NCBI GenBank assembly: GCA_000697665.1 | Contig: KL197721.1 | Location: 666,112-730,111 of the forward strand | DNA length: 64,000 nt | Origin: Jaapia argillacea MUCL 33604 | Lineage: Eukaryota > Basidiomycota > Agaricomycetes > Jaapiales > Jaapiaceae | Direction: 5' to 3' | Part shown: positions 33,692-45,500 of the stretch, piece after piece | Layout: the number at the start of each line of letters is the position of its first letter | Numbering within the stretch: the first letter of the stretch is position 1 | Program-made: the position numbers and the translations under genes | The notes under the pieces: generated by a model | What the model was told of the DNA's origin: nothing | Seen by the model: the letters and a program-made list of their open reading frames with translations, nothing else | Database searches by the model: none

Positions 33692-35004
33692 CGTAGACAA
33701 GACCGAATCTAACGGCCCCCTCCACATTTTGCAGGCTTTTTAAAAGCAGATGTTGGCGCTGACGACGCGCTGCGATGCTGGAGTCAGAGCGAGTGGTTTG
33801 ACAGTAGCGGAGAATCTCAGGGGGCAAAGAAGCAAAGGCAAGGAAGACTTAGAGCATATGGATGTTCAACTTGGCTTCCACACACAAACTTGGACCAACA
33901 GTTGATAACGCGTCGATGCACCGCTTCCAGGGTCCTTCAATATTCAATCCTGGCCATGTGGCAGACTTCTGCTTTGTCCGCTCGAAGTCAAAATCCATCG
34001 GCAATTTACTTCGCTTTGTATCCACCGTCATGAGGTGTCTCGGCCTGGATGTATCGAGTTATACGAGCTCTACGATTCTTTGCTCTCCAGTCTGTCTCGC
34101 TCCAAGAATACACCGCATGGGAGGCTCCATCAATTTTCAATAAGCTTGGGGTGGCGTGGGGTTCAACATGATGGAGGCTTTCTGGCCGGTATCATCATCT
34201 TGACATTGGTTCGAGGATTTGACAAGTTCGTAGCCGCAGCTTCAGAGTTTGACAGCGATGGTTTGATATGACTCACAAAGAAGAGGAGCTTGGGAGCAAG
34301 ACGTTCGTCCCACTCACCAAATGATCCACCCTCGTCGCGATCGACGGGAGACGAAACCAGCTATTCAATGCCATAGATAAGAGGTGGTAAGTGGGCCGTG
34401 TGGGTACCAACAAGATCCGGACTTCCCTCCATCATTGATGTCGAGCAGAAGCAGCCGGCCTTCCAATCCACTCCCGTATGTCCCGTCGGTCTCTTCGTAA
34501 GGATGGCCGTTCTGCCTTATCGTTGCCCAGCAAAGCCAGTTTCGATCATATTGGTTCACGCGTCCTCAATTTGGGCTAGAGTTTCCCTGCTCGTCGGCCG
34601 TCAGCTCATTCATTAGATGTCACATTAACATAACTAGAGCTCAGTGCGCAAACTCCTCTGCGTCAAATTCGACCTATTCAGAGCCTCGTATCCTAACCTC
34701 TTGCCCAACCTCTCGCAACGGTCTTCTTGGCGCAAGACACCACGATCGCAGAATTCGCTGCAAGTTTCTTTGCGTCCACCTCGCTTTCAGCGTTATCCCG
34801 AGTTTTCTCCGTCTGGTTTCAGCTATCATAAGAGAGGATAAGTCCTGATCCGTTCTTGACGCATTTCTTCTTTTTGCCACCCCTTGAGGTCTCGGATTCT
34901 TCGTTTCCGTTACGGACCCCTTATGACTCGTAACCGTCAAAATCCTTTTTAATCTTCACAAACTATCGAGCGGACCGCAGATATTGCATTTGGTCCTGTC
35001 CGCG
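33692..35004. promoter_or_regulatory. Divergent intergenic region of ABC1 and ABC2
   Basis: This 1.3 kb has no credible gene. The ABC2-proximal part (about 34765-35004) is repeated upstream of ABC3 (about 42345-42589), including a CCTTGAGGTCTCGGATTCTT block and CTGTCCGCGATGTGG at the start codon. The ABC1-proximal half shows no such match. Confidence 0.5.
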
Positions 35005-38000
35005 ATGTGGGGGTCCTCTCAGATTGTTCTGAACAATGAAAATATTGGAAACATGGACGCCCTCTCAAAACCCCAGGACAGGTACGTTGAATGTCTATGT
35101 GTTGTCGAGCAAGCCACGTGCTCACTCTTCGGGTCATCGCATCTATTTTGGTGTGGATATAGCATCTGGCTCGACTCCCTTGCCATCCCGGCGTACCTCG
35201 CATGCGCCTCCGGAGTGATCATACTATGTCAAGCAATCTTTCTGTCAAAGCCATTCAAGAAGCTATGTGCTTTTCTCAAGTTCACCAAAGCCACTGCGGA
35301 ACAACGCGAATCGGAATGCGAGCCAAACCCTGCCAATCTCCCCGCTGGCTTTGTTACTCGATTCAATGAACACGTAAAGGCACATGGTGGTTCAATTATC
35401 TTCGGTTTCAAAGTCGCTAGGTTGCTGTCTAGTTTGGTCCTAGTATTCTTGTCCACAGCAACCCTGATTCCCGAAGAGAAGGGCCAGCTTGAATCGAGGT
35501 TTACGCACCAAGAGTGGCTTCAATTCTCGTTGTGCATGTCATTTGTAGGCGCTTGAACCTTCCAACGGCCGTTCATTATTGACTTTTAGCCTTAGACATA
35601 TATCAGCATTCTGTCCTTGTTCTCGGTTTCTGCGCGAGCGAGTGCGATCAAAGGGATCAACAGACACGCCGTCCTGCTCCTCCTCGGCACGTTCAGCGTC
35701 TTCGCATATCGTGATTTATGGCCTCTGGCTACGTTCACTCTGAGTCCCATGGACTTGAAGGAAGGGTGGGTACTCTGGGCGAAGATCGGGATTCTTGCTT
35801 TTGCGGGGGTCCTAATTCCTCTTACAATCCCACGGCCTTACATCCCATATGACCCTGAGGTGCGTCAACTGTCGAATTTGCGTCAGTGGTTGAGATTGGA
35901 AGTGACGAGCAACGATCGATGGTTAGGAACCAATGGAAGCAAACCCAGAACAAACAGCGTCTATCCTCTCGCTCGCTCTATATAGTTTCCTGGATCCCGT
36001 CATCTATAAAGGTTATAAAGTCCCGCATCTGAAAGCCGAGGAGCTCCCGCCATTGGCTGATTACGATCACACTAAGAATTTGGTTAAGAGGAGCTTCAAG
36101 GTACGACTGCGGCTTCTATGTAGTCTTTCGTTCCGCTTCAGTATGCTGATCGGGGGCACCCAGCATCTCGACAGATTCTCTGGAGCAAAGAAAGAGCATT
36201 TATTTTGGGGCCTGATGAGAGTCTTTTGTAAGTTCTCTCGAATAGCATCGCTGGACAAGCACCCACTCATGTTGATGGGCCACTGGTAGACAGGGAATAT
36301 TTGAGTTTATCGGCTCTAATAGTTTTCAAGGTCAGCCTCCCTCCCTTGACGAATTGTGCTATGAAACTCAATGGTTTCAAACTTATTAGGTTTTTGCGGG
36401 CGTTGCAGCACCAATAGGTATCAATCGTCTCCTCACGTAAGCTCGTTGTCCTATATCGATGAAGCAACACTAATGGAAATCTCTTTCGAACAAAACAAAG
36501 CTATCTACAATATGGAGGGGAAGGAGCCGTCGTTAGGCCTTGGGTCTGGATAGTGTGGCTTTCCTTTGGTCCGGTGTTGAGCTCTATAGCCTTCCAGTGG
36601 TACATTTTCATCAATGTTCGTCACCCTCTTGTTTCTTTTCCCCGATTGCTCCGTTGACTTTTCGTGGATGATGTAGACTGGGACGCTTGTGCGGACGCAA
36701 GCTATCATGACTCAATTGGTCTTCGAGCACGCTCTCCGTGTCCGTATGAAAGCAGAGGTGACCCCTGAAAAAACGTCGTCCTCGCAGTCAACAGATACAC
36801 CCGACGGCGCGTCTCTCGTCGAAATTGAGGCTGAACCACAATCGGGGGAAACGGCGGGTAGTGAGAACGGAAGCGGCGATGGGGCAAGCAGCACGACGGC
36901 AAGGGAACCCATTGTTGTGTCGACGTCGAAAGGCAAGCGGAGGGAAGAGGGTAAGGATGCGGAGTCATTGGTTTCTTTGAAATCCCAAGAAAAACAGAAT
37001 GAAAACGAAAAAGTGGTGAAGAACGGCGAGGAGGGGAAGGGATCGAATTTGGTAGGAAAGATAAACAATTTGGTCACCACAGACTTGGGTAACTTAACGG
37101 ATGGGCGAGATTTCTTGTGGATTCGTGAGTTGTTCTTACGTCGTTACCCTGCCTCATTGGCTATGTTGCTGATGATACTGAAATTGTGTGAAGTTCTCAT
37201 GAGCCCATTGCAAATCATTATATCCATCGCATTCTTGTATATTATTCTTGGATGGAGGTAGGTGATTTCCTTGACTGATTTTTCTTGCGATCCTGAATGG
37301 ATGTGTCTGCGATAGCGCCTTAGCTGGACTCGCCGTTATGATCGTACTATTCCCTCTTCCCGGTTACATGGCTGGATTGATGCAGAAGGTTCAAGCCCAA
37401 AGGATGAAGAAGGTTAGTTTCTTTAAGCATAATTATACCCTCCATTGAAACCTGTGATAGACGGACGCTCGAGTGCAAACGGTGACCGAAAGCACGTGAA
37501 ATCGCTGAAGTCAGGATTTTTCACTTGTCACTGATCGTACTATATCTAGCGATGAATGTCCTACGCATGGTCAAGCTATTCGGCTGGGAGATGAAGATTG
37601 CTGGAAAAGTCGCAGAGAAAAGGGAGGAAGAGCTGAAATGGCAGTGGAAGCGGCAGGTCCTCTCACTTTTGAATGAAGATGTCAAGTATGGCCGATCACT
37701 TAAGTTTCTCCCGCTTTTCGCTCACTTGATGGTGGTATAGCTATATTATCCCCGTTGCGCAAATGCTCGTCACGTACATGGTCTTCGTGAGTCCCCCATT
37801 TTTCTATTCGTCAGCGAGTATGAGTTTGTTGACCGTGCATCAGACCATGGTTATGAAGAGGGAGTTGACTGGTAAACCGCGGCTGCTTATTGGGCTCCAT
37901 GAATTGTTCTTATTGTATTTCCGCAGCTGCGGTCGTGTTTTCCTCTATGGGTGGTGAGTAAAGCCGGCTGAGGCCAATTTTCCCGTGCTGATGAGTCCCA

Positions 38001-41000
38001 GTGTTCGACATGCTTCGCGGGGAGTTGTTCATGGTGTTCTACATGTTTCCGCAGTTTATTAACGGTATGCCTTCGGCTCTTGTTGATCCATCACCTTGCC
38101 TCACAATATTTGTATCTAGCCAAAGTGTCTATGGACCGTTTTAATGAGTTCCTTCACTCCGTGAGCAACTTGTCTCCACAATTCCTTTCCTGGGCTTTAT
38201 TAACTCCTCGCAACGCAGACTGAGCTGATAGATCAATTCTCGGGTGCTTCCAATGAGATCCAGCTTGGCGTCGAGGTTGGCAAGCGTAGACAGGAGGCAA
38301 TTGGATTCTGCGATGCGACCTTCTCATGGTCGAACGAACTGAACGATGGGGCGATGACCCCCACCAAGAGGAGCTTCAGACTCAGAATCGACGAAGAGTT
38401 GCTCTTCCAACATGGTTGCATCAACCTCATCATCGGACCAACAGGATCAGGGAAAACATCGTTGCTGATGGCTCTTCTTGGTTTGTCCCTTATGTTTCCG
38501 TCTTTGAGGTTGTGTCTGACATAGCCCTCGGTTGAATTTTTGAAGGTGAAATGCACTTCATCCCATCAGGTCCTCGATCGTGGTTCAACCTTCCTCGCGA
38601 CGGCGGAGTTGCATATGCTGCGCAAGAGTCTTGGGTTCAGAATGAAACGATTAAAGTTAGTGGGGGCGAACTACCTGATCATTGTCAACGACTCATACTT
38701 GTCCAAGGAAAATATCTTGTTCGGTGCTTCATACAACGAGGAACGTTATCAGAAAGGTCAAGCTTGGTTTCTCTAAATATGAATCTTTTCTCGACTTTGA
38801 ACCTAGTTATTTATCAGTGCGCACTCACGAGGGATTTGATGTTATTCGATGCCGGTGACAAGACTGAAGTGGGTGAAAAAGGATTGACTTTAAGGTACTG
38901 CGGCTACACGCTCTTCGTTTCCGTCAGTTCACTTACTCAGTTCCCACTGGTAGCGGCGGTCAGAAGGTGCGGAACGTAAGATTCGGTTCGATGACCATCT
39001 TCTGAAATACCCCTAGGCTCGTATCACACTCGCTCGGGCCGTCTACTCCTCGGCGGAGATCCTCCTACTTGACGACGTAAGTGTGCCAATAAGTCGTCGG
39101 CTGGCGTTGGAAGTCTCTAATCACTACGCAGGTGCTGGCCGCTCTAGATGTCCACACTTCAAAATGGATCGTTGACAAGTGCTTCAAAGGTGACCTCATT
39201 CGGGGCCGCACCGTTATCCTAGTGGTGAGGAACTAGCCTTCTATTAGCGTGGTGCCACTGACGTTAAGGCATCAGACGCACAATATGGCACTTGCCGGAC
39301 CAGTGGCCAATGTCGTGATCTCTCTGGGGACGGACGGGCAAGTTCTAAGCCAGAGTCCTATATCTAATGCCCTTGAGAAAGACCATCGTCTCTCTGAAGA
39401 ATTGACACTGGAGAAAGCGAGAATCGAGAAGGCTGCTGAAGAGGTGGACCCTGTGGATCCAGATGTGAAGAAAGCAGAGGGGAAACTCGTCGTTTCGGAA
39501 GAAATTGCTGTGGGACATGTGAGCTGGTCTGCAAGTACGTCGGTTCTATTTAATCCCTGCAACCTTCGGATGCTCACTGTTTCAAGTCAAAATGTACCTT
39601 AACGCCATGGGTGGATATTGGCCCGCACTTTTCTGGTTCGCTTTTCTGGGATGCATCACCCTCACTGAAATGGCAAACGTGCTCCAAACGTGGTTCCTCG
39701 GTTATTGGGCCGACCAATATCGTATCCACCCGGCACCCGAAGTGTCAGTCCCTTAGTGAGTTTTGATTGCACTTCTCTTCGAGGCGGATGCTTACGGACG
39801 ACGTATAGCTATTTGACCGGTTATCTGCTGTTAGTTGTCATTGTAATCGTCGCTTACTGCACCGCATACCTTGTATTCTACCTTGGTTCTTTGCGGGCGT
39901 CGAGGGATCTTCACCAACAATTGATGGCCTCGGTGATGGGTTCGACGCTCCGGTGTGTCAGCCTATCTTTTGACAAACTTTCCTAGCCGTCCTCACTATG
40001 CTTGTAGGTGGCTGGACATGACGCCCACATCCAGAGTAATTGCTCGGTGCACTCAAGATATTCGGGCCGGTGAGCATGGCTTCTAATGACTCCATGATGG
40101 GTCATTAATGCTCTCCATAGTCGATGGGCCGATCTTCACAAATATGGGTCATTTGCTCGAATTGACCATAGCCATGGCCTTCAAGATCGTCGCTGTTGTC
40201 GCATTCACCCCCCTCTTCGTGATTCCTGGGTTTGCCATCGCGTTGTTTGGCGGTTGGATTGGTCAAGTATACATGAAAGCTCAGCTCGCCGTGAAACGCG
40301 AACAGAGCAATGCAAAGTCACCTGTTCTTGGTCACTTTGGTGCCGCCATCGCTGGTATAGGTGCGCCCAGTTTATCTCTCGCATACCGGTCTACCAATCT
40401 TGTGGTATCAGTTTCAATCCGTGCATACGGCGCGCAACATGCCTTCGGACAAGAGTCGCTCAAAAGAATTGATCGGTCCACCAGGTCTGGGAGAGTTTTC
40501 TACAATCTTAATAGGTGGGTCACATCGCCTTTGTTACTTACAGCACTCATTCGTGTCAGGTGGATTTGTGTCCGCATCGATGCGCTTGGTGGTATATTTG
40601 CAGCGGCATTGGCTGCATACCTGATTTACGGCAGACAGTTATCATCCGTTTCCGACACAGGATTCTCTTTGAATATGGCCGTCGGCTTTAGCAGCCTGAT
40701 TCTGGTGTGGGTGCGCATCTTTAATTCATTCGAAGTCGAAGGTAAGCCAAGCTTCGTTCAATGGCTTGGAGGTCTCACAATAATACGTTGAATTCTTCAG
40801 GCAATAGGTGGGAGATTTTTACAGAGGCTCTGTCTCTTCCTCCTTTATTGACCAGCGGTGAAGCCTGGAGCGACTTCAGCAATACATGTCGATTGAACAG
40901 GAGCCGAAATCAACCACGGGCGGAACACCCCCAGCATACTGGCCTTCTTCAGGAAACTTGAAGGTCGAGAACCTCTCCGCCAGTTACTCCACAGTAAGCC

Positions 41001-42132
41001 AGGCGAATCCTGTGGCTCAACGCACTGTCTAACCCTCTCCAGGATGGCTCCAAAGTACTTGAGGATATCTCCTTCGACATCAAATCTGGCGAGCGTGTCG
41101 GCATTGGTACGTGTCTGTGGTTCACCCTCACATCACATACGACATGAAATGATTCAATTCACTCTCAGTCGGAAGAACTGGCAGCGGCAAGGTACTCTTT
41201 GTCTCTGAAAAATGGTTCATTTGATGCTCATATCCCGCTCTTTCAACAGAGTTCCTTGACCCTCTCCCTCCTTCGTTGTATTCCCACCGACGGCAAAGTT
41301 TATTTCGATGGTCTTCCTGTTGATTCCGTGAACCTAGATGCCCTTAGGTCCAGCATAACCATTATCCCACAAGTCGTACGTGCCGTTTTCATTCCTCTCC
41401 ATGAAGGCGGAGTTTAATCTTCTATCTCGAGTTAGCCGGAACTACTGAGTGGCACTTTACGACAGAATCTAGACCCCTTTGGCCAACATGATGATGCAAC
41501 TCTCAATGATGCCCTTCGTCACGCTGGCCTCTCTTCTCTTCAAAACGAAGATGACGAAGCGAGACTTACCTTAGACACTCCTCTATCAAGCGGTGGAGGT
41601 AACGTTTCAGTGGGCCAGAGGCAGATCTTGGCACTTGCAAGAGCCATGTTGAGGCGTAGTAAATTGCTAATCCTTGACGAAGCCACCTCTGCTATCGGTT
41701 CGTACCGAGTACAACACTTTTACTGCTGGACTAATCCTTTCCCAGACTACAAGACTGATTCCGTTATTCAGTCATCTATTAGACATCAGCTTTCAGGCGA
41801 CGTGACGATTATCACTATTGCTCATCGTCTACAAACTATCATGGATGCTGATAAGATTGTATGTCATGCCCCCCCTTTCTCCGATTCATATTGAAAATAC
41901 CCATCGTTTTTGCGTGTTTCCTTCAGATGGTGCTTGATGCTGGACGGATTGTGTGTTCATTTCATTTTTTCAATCGAAACAACCCTTTGACGCGGGGTTC
42001 TCTCCATAGGCCGAGTTTGGAAGTCCGAGTGAGCTGCTCAAGAATGACAAGGGAATGCTGAGAGCACTTGTTGATGAGAGTAATGACAAATCGGCCCTGT
42101 ATGCGATGGCTGCGGGAGAGAGGCAGTTGTGA
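35005..42132 (+). CDS. ABC2, full-length ABCC-type ABC transporter
   Basis: The start is ATG 35005 ([15 protein letters not shown]). The first exon ends inside a Ser codon and splices to the exon beginning [18 protein letters not shown], as in ABC1. Membrane helices occupy 35.2-35.9 kb. An acidic/Ser-rich cytoplasmic insert (36.7-37.0 kb) precedes [24 protein letters not shown]1 has GPTGSGKTS at 38435, AQESWVQN, a spliced SGGQK with ARITLARA, and [15 protein letters not shown] near 39.06-39.14 kb. NBD2 has GRTGSGK at 41171, [15 protein letters not shown] at about 41.60 kb, [11 protein letters not shown] and [15 protein letters not shown], ending MAAGERQL at 42132. Key NBD residues are those of ABC1 and ABC3. 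It looks intact, though with so many small exons one broken junction could escape notice. Its substrate is unknown. Confidence 0.85.
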
Positions 42133-42589
42133 TATTGGTTCTATCCACATCTGTTGCACGTAGATCACAATTCCCTTGTTTCGTGTCCATACCATCCATC
42201 CCCTTGTCCTCTCACAACCTAAATTTGACTTACTAAATCTACAACTTCGACGACCTCGCAGCAATCTTGGCGTCAAGCTGGGCCTAGCAAGGTGCCACAC
42301 CATTCAGCATACAATCACAACCCAAATAACAAACAAAGCACAAGTTTCTGAGCGTTCACCCCGCTTTCAATGTTATCCCGAGTTTCCTCCGCCTGGTTTC
42401 AGTTAATTATATATGAGAGGATACGTCCCAATCGCGTTCTTCACGCGTTTCTTCGTTTTGCCACCCCCTTGAGGTCTCGGATTCTTCGTTCCCGTCGCGG
42501 ACTCTTTATGACTCGTAACCGTCAAATCCTTCTTAATCTTCAGAAACTATCTAGCGGACCGCCAGATATTGAATTCGGCCCTGTCCGCG
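42133..42589. other. Spacer between ABC2 and ABC3
   Basis: It is made of the ABC2 3' flank, the stray dehydrogenase exon (next entry) and the ABC3 promoter copy with a TATATATG-like stretch at about 42410. Confidence 0.6.
42239..42283 (-). pseudogene. Stray copy of the last exon of the NADP-isocitrate dehydrogenase gene
   Basis: Read on the minus strand it gives a splice acceptor, [14 protein letters not shown] and a stop, against [14 protein letters not shown] in the real gene at 50484-50528. Homology extends about 40 bp into the intron (to about 42325) and stops. It lies in the same orientation and position relative to ABC2 as the real exon does relative to ABC3, so it is a leftover of the tandem duplication. 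Confidence 0.88.
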
Positions 42590-45500
42590 ATGTGGGACTC
42601 CTCTCAGATTGTTCTGAACAATGAAAATATTGGACACATGGACGCCCTCTCAAAACCCCAGGACAGGTACGTTGGATGTCTATGTGTTGTCGAGCAAACC
42701 ACGTGCTCACTTCCGGTCATCGCATCTATTTTGGTGTGGATATAGCATCTGGCTCGACTCCCTTGCCATCCCGGCGTACCTCGGATTCGCCTCCGGAGTG
42801 ATCATACTATGTCAAGCAATCCTTCTGTCAAAGCCACTCAAGAGGCTATGTACTTTTCTCAAGTTCACTAAATCCACTACAGAACAACGCGAATCGGAAT
42901 GCGAGCCAACCACTGCCAATATCCCCACTGGCATTCTTATTCGATTCAATGAACACGTCAAGGCACATGGCGGCCCAATTATCTTCGGTTTCAAAACCGC
43001 TAGGTTTCTGTCTAGTTTGGTCCTACTGTGCTTGTCCACAGCAACCCTGATTCCCGAAGAGAACGGTCAACTTGAGTCGAGATTTACGTGCCAAGAGTGG
43101 CTTCAATTCTCGTTGTGCATGTCATTTGTAGGCGCTTGAACGTTCAAATGGCCGTTCACTGATAACCTTTCCCCCTCAGGCATATATTAGCATTCTATCC
43201 TTGTTCTCGGTTTCTGCACGAGCGAGTGCGATCAAAGGGATCAACAGACACGCCGTCCTGCTCCTCTTCGGCACGTTCAGCGTCTTCGCATATCGTGATA
43301 TATGGCCTCTTGCTACGTTCACTCTGAGTCCCATGGACTTGAAGGAAGGGTGGGTACTCTGGGCGAAGATCGGGATTCTTGCTTTTGCGGGGGTCCTAAT
43401 TCCTCTTACAATCCCACGGCCTTACATCCCATATGACCCTGAGGTGCGTCAACTGTCGAATTTGCGTCAGTGGTTGANNNNNNNNNNNNNNNNNNNNNNN
43501 NNNNNNNNNNNNNNNNNNNNNNNNNNNNNNNNNNNNNNNNNNNNNNNNNNNNNNNNNNNNNNNNNNNNNNNNNNNNNNNNNNNNNNNNNNNNNNNNNNNN
43601 NNNNNNNNNNNNNNNNNNNNNNNNNNNNNNNNNNNNNNNNNNNNNNNNNNNNNNNNNNNNNNNNNNNNNNNNNNNNNNNNNNNNNNNNNNNNNNNNNNNN
43701 NNNNNNNNNNNNNNNNNNNNNNNNNNNNNNNNNNNNNNNNNNNNNNNNNNNNNNNNNNNNNNNNNNNNNNNNNNNNNNNNNNNNNNNNNNNNNNNNNNNN
43801 NNNNNNNNNNNNNNNNNNNNNNNNNNNNNNNNNNNNNNNNNNNNNNNNNNNNNNNNNNNNNNNNNNNNNNNNNNNNNNNNNNNNNNNNNNNNNNNNNNNN
43901 NNNNNNNNNNNNNNNNNNNNNNNNNNNNNNNNNNNNNNNNNNNNNNNNNNNNNNNNNNNNNNNNNNNNNNNNNNNNNNNNNNNNNNNNNNNNNNNNNNNN
44001 NNNNNNNNNNNNNNNNNNNNNNNNNNNNNNNNNNNNNNNNNNNNNNNNNNNNNNNNNNNNNNNNNNNNNNNNNNNNNNNNNNATATAGTTTCCTGGATCC
44101 CGTCATCTATAAAGGTTATAAAGTCCCGCATCTGAAAGCCGAGGAGCTCCCGCCATTGGCTGATTACGATCACACTAAGAATTTGGTTAAGAGGAGCTTC
44201 AAGGTACGACTACGGCTTCTATGTAATCTTTCGTTCCGCATAGTTTGCTGATCGGGGTTACCCAGCATCTCGACAGTTTCTCTGGAGCAAAGAAGGAGCA
44301 TTTATTTTGGGGCCTGATGAGGGTCTTTTGTAAGTTCTCTCGAATAACATCGCTGGCCAAGCACCTACTCATGTTGGTGGGCCACTGGCAGACAGGGAAT
44401 ATTTGACTTTATCGGCTCTAATCGTTTTCAAGGTCGGCCTCCCTCCCTCGACGAATTGTGCTATGAAACTCAATGATTTCAAACTTATTAGGTTTTTGCG
44501 GGCATTGCAGCACCAATAGGTATCAATCGTCTCCTCACGTAAGCTCGTTGTCCTATATCGATGAAGCAACACTAATGGAAATTTCTTTCAAACAAAACAA
44601 AGTTATCTACAATATGGAGGGGAAGGAGCCGTCGTTAGGCCTTGGGTCTGGATAGCATGGCTTTTCTTGGGCCCGGTATTGAGTTCCTTGGCTTTCCAGT
44701 GGTACATCTTCATCAATGTCCGTCACTTTCTTGTTATGCTTTCCCGATTCGCTATGTTGACTTTTCTCGTGGTGAATGTAGACTGGAACGCTTGTGCGAA
44801 CGCAAGCCATCATGACTCAATTGGTCTTTGAACATGCCCTCCGCGTTCGTATGAAGGCAGAGGTGACCCCTGAAAAAGGGTCGTCCTCACCCGATGCTGC
44901 CTCCCTTGTCGAGACCGAGGCTGAACCCCAGCTTGGGGAAACAGCGGATGGCGGGAGTAGAAGTGGGGGTGAGGTCAGTAGTACAATGGCGAGGGAACCC
45001 AGTGTTGCGTCGACGTCGAAAGGCAAGCAGAGGGATAAGGATAAGGATACAGAATCATTGGGTTCTTTGAAATCCAAGGAGAAGCTGAAAGAAAATGTAA
45101 AAGAGTTGAAGGGTGAGGAGGGGAAGGGATCTAATTTGGTGGGAAAGATCAACAATTTGGTTACCACGGACTTGGGCAACTTAACGGATGGGCGAGATTT
45201 CTTGTGGATCCGTGAGTTGTTCTTGCCTCACTACCCTTCCTCAACGACTGTGTTGCTGACGACCTTGAAATGGCCGGCAGTTATCATGAGCCCATTGCAA
45301 ATCGCTGTTTCCGTCACTTTTTTGTACTTCATTTTGGGATGGAGGTAGGTGGCCCAACTTATTGATTTTCCCTGATGACGCTGAAGAGATGCTTTTTTGT
45401 TAGTGTCTTCGTCGGACTTGGCGCTATGATCCTGTTGTTCCCTATTCCCAGTTACATGGCGCGGTTGACGCAGAACGTCCAAGCCCAAAGGATGAAAAGG

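Larger units (their letters stand above)
34765..42325 (+). repeat. Tandem duplication copy 1 (ABC2 with flanks)
   Basis: It is collinear with 42345 to about 50570. It covers about 240 bp of promoter, the whole ABC2 gene and the 3' flank into a fragment of the isocitrate dehydrogenase last exon and intron. Confidence 0.85.

Noticed and set aside
42345-42589. Match to a multidrug-regulator site (PDRE-type TCCGCGGA) in CTGTCCGCGATG
   Set aside because: Only TCCGCG matches, and it overlaps the start codon, so it is not a credible operator.
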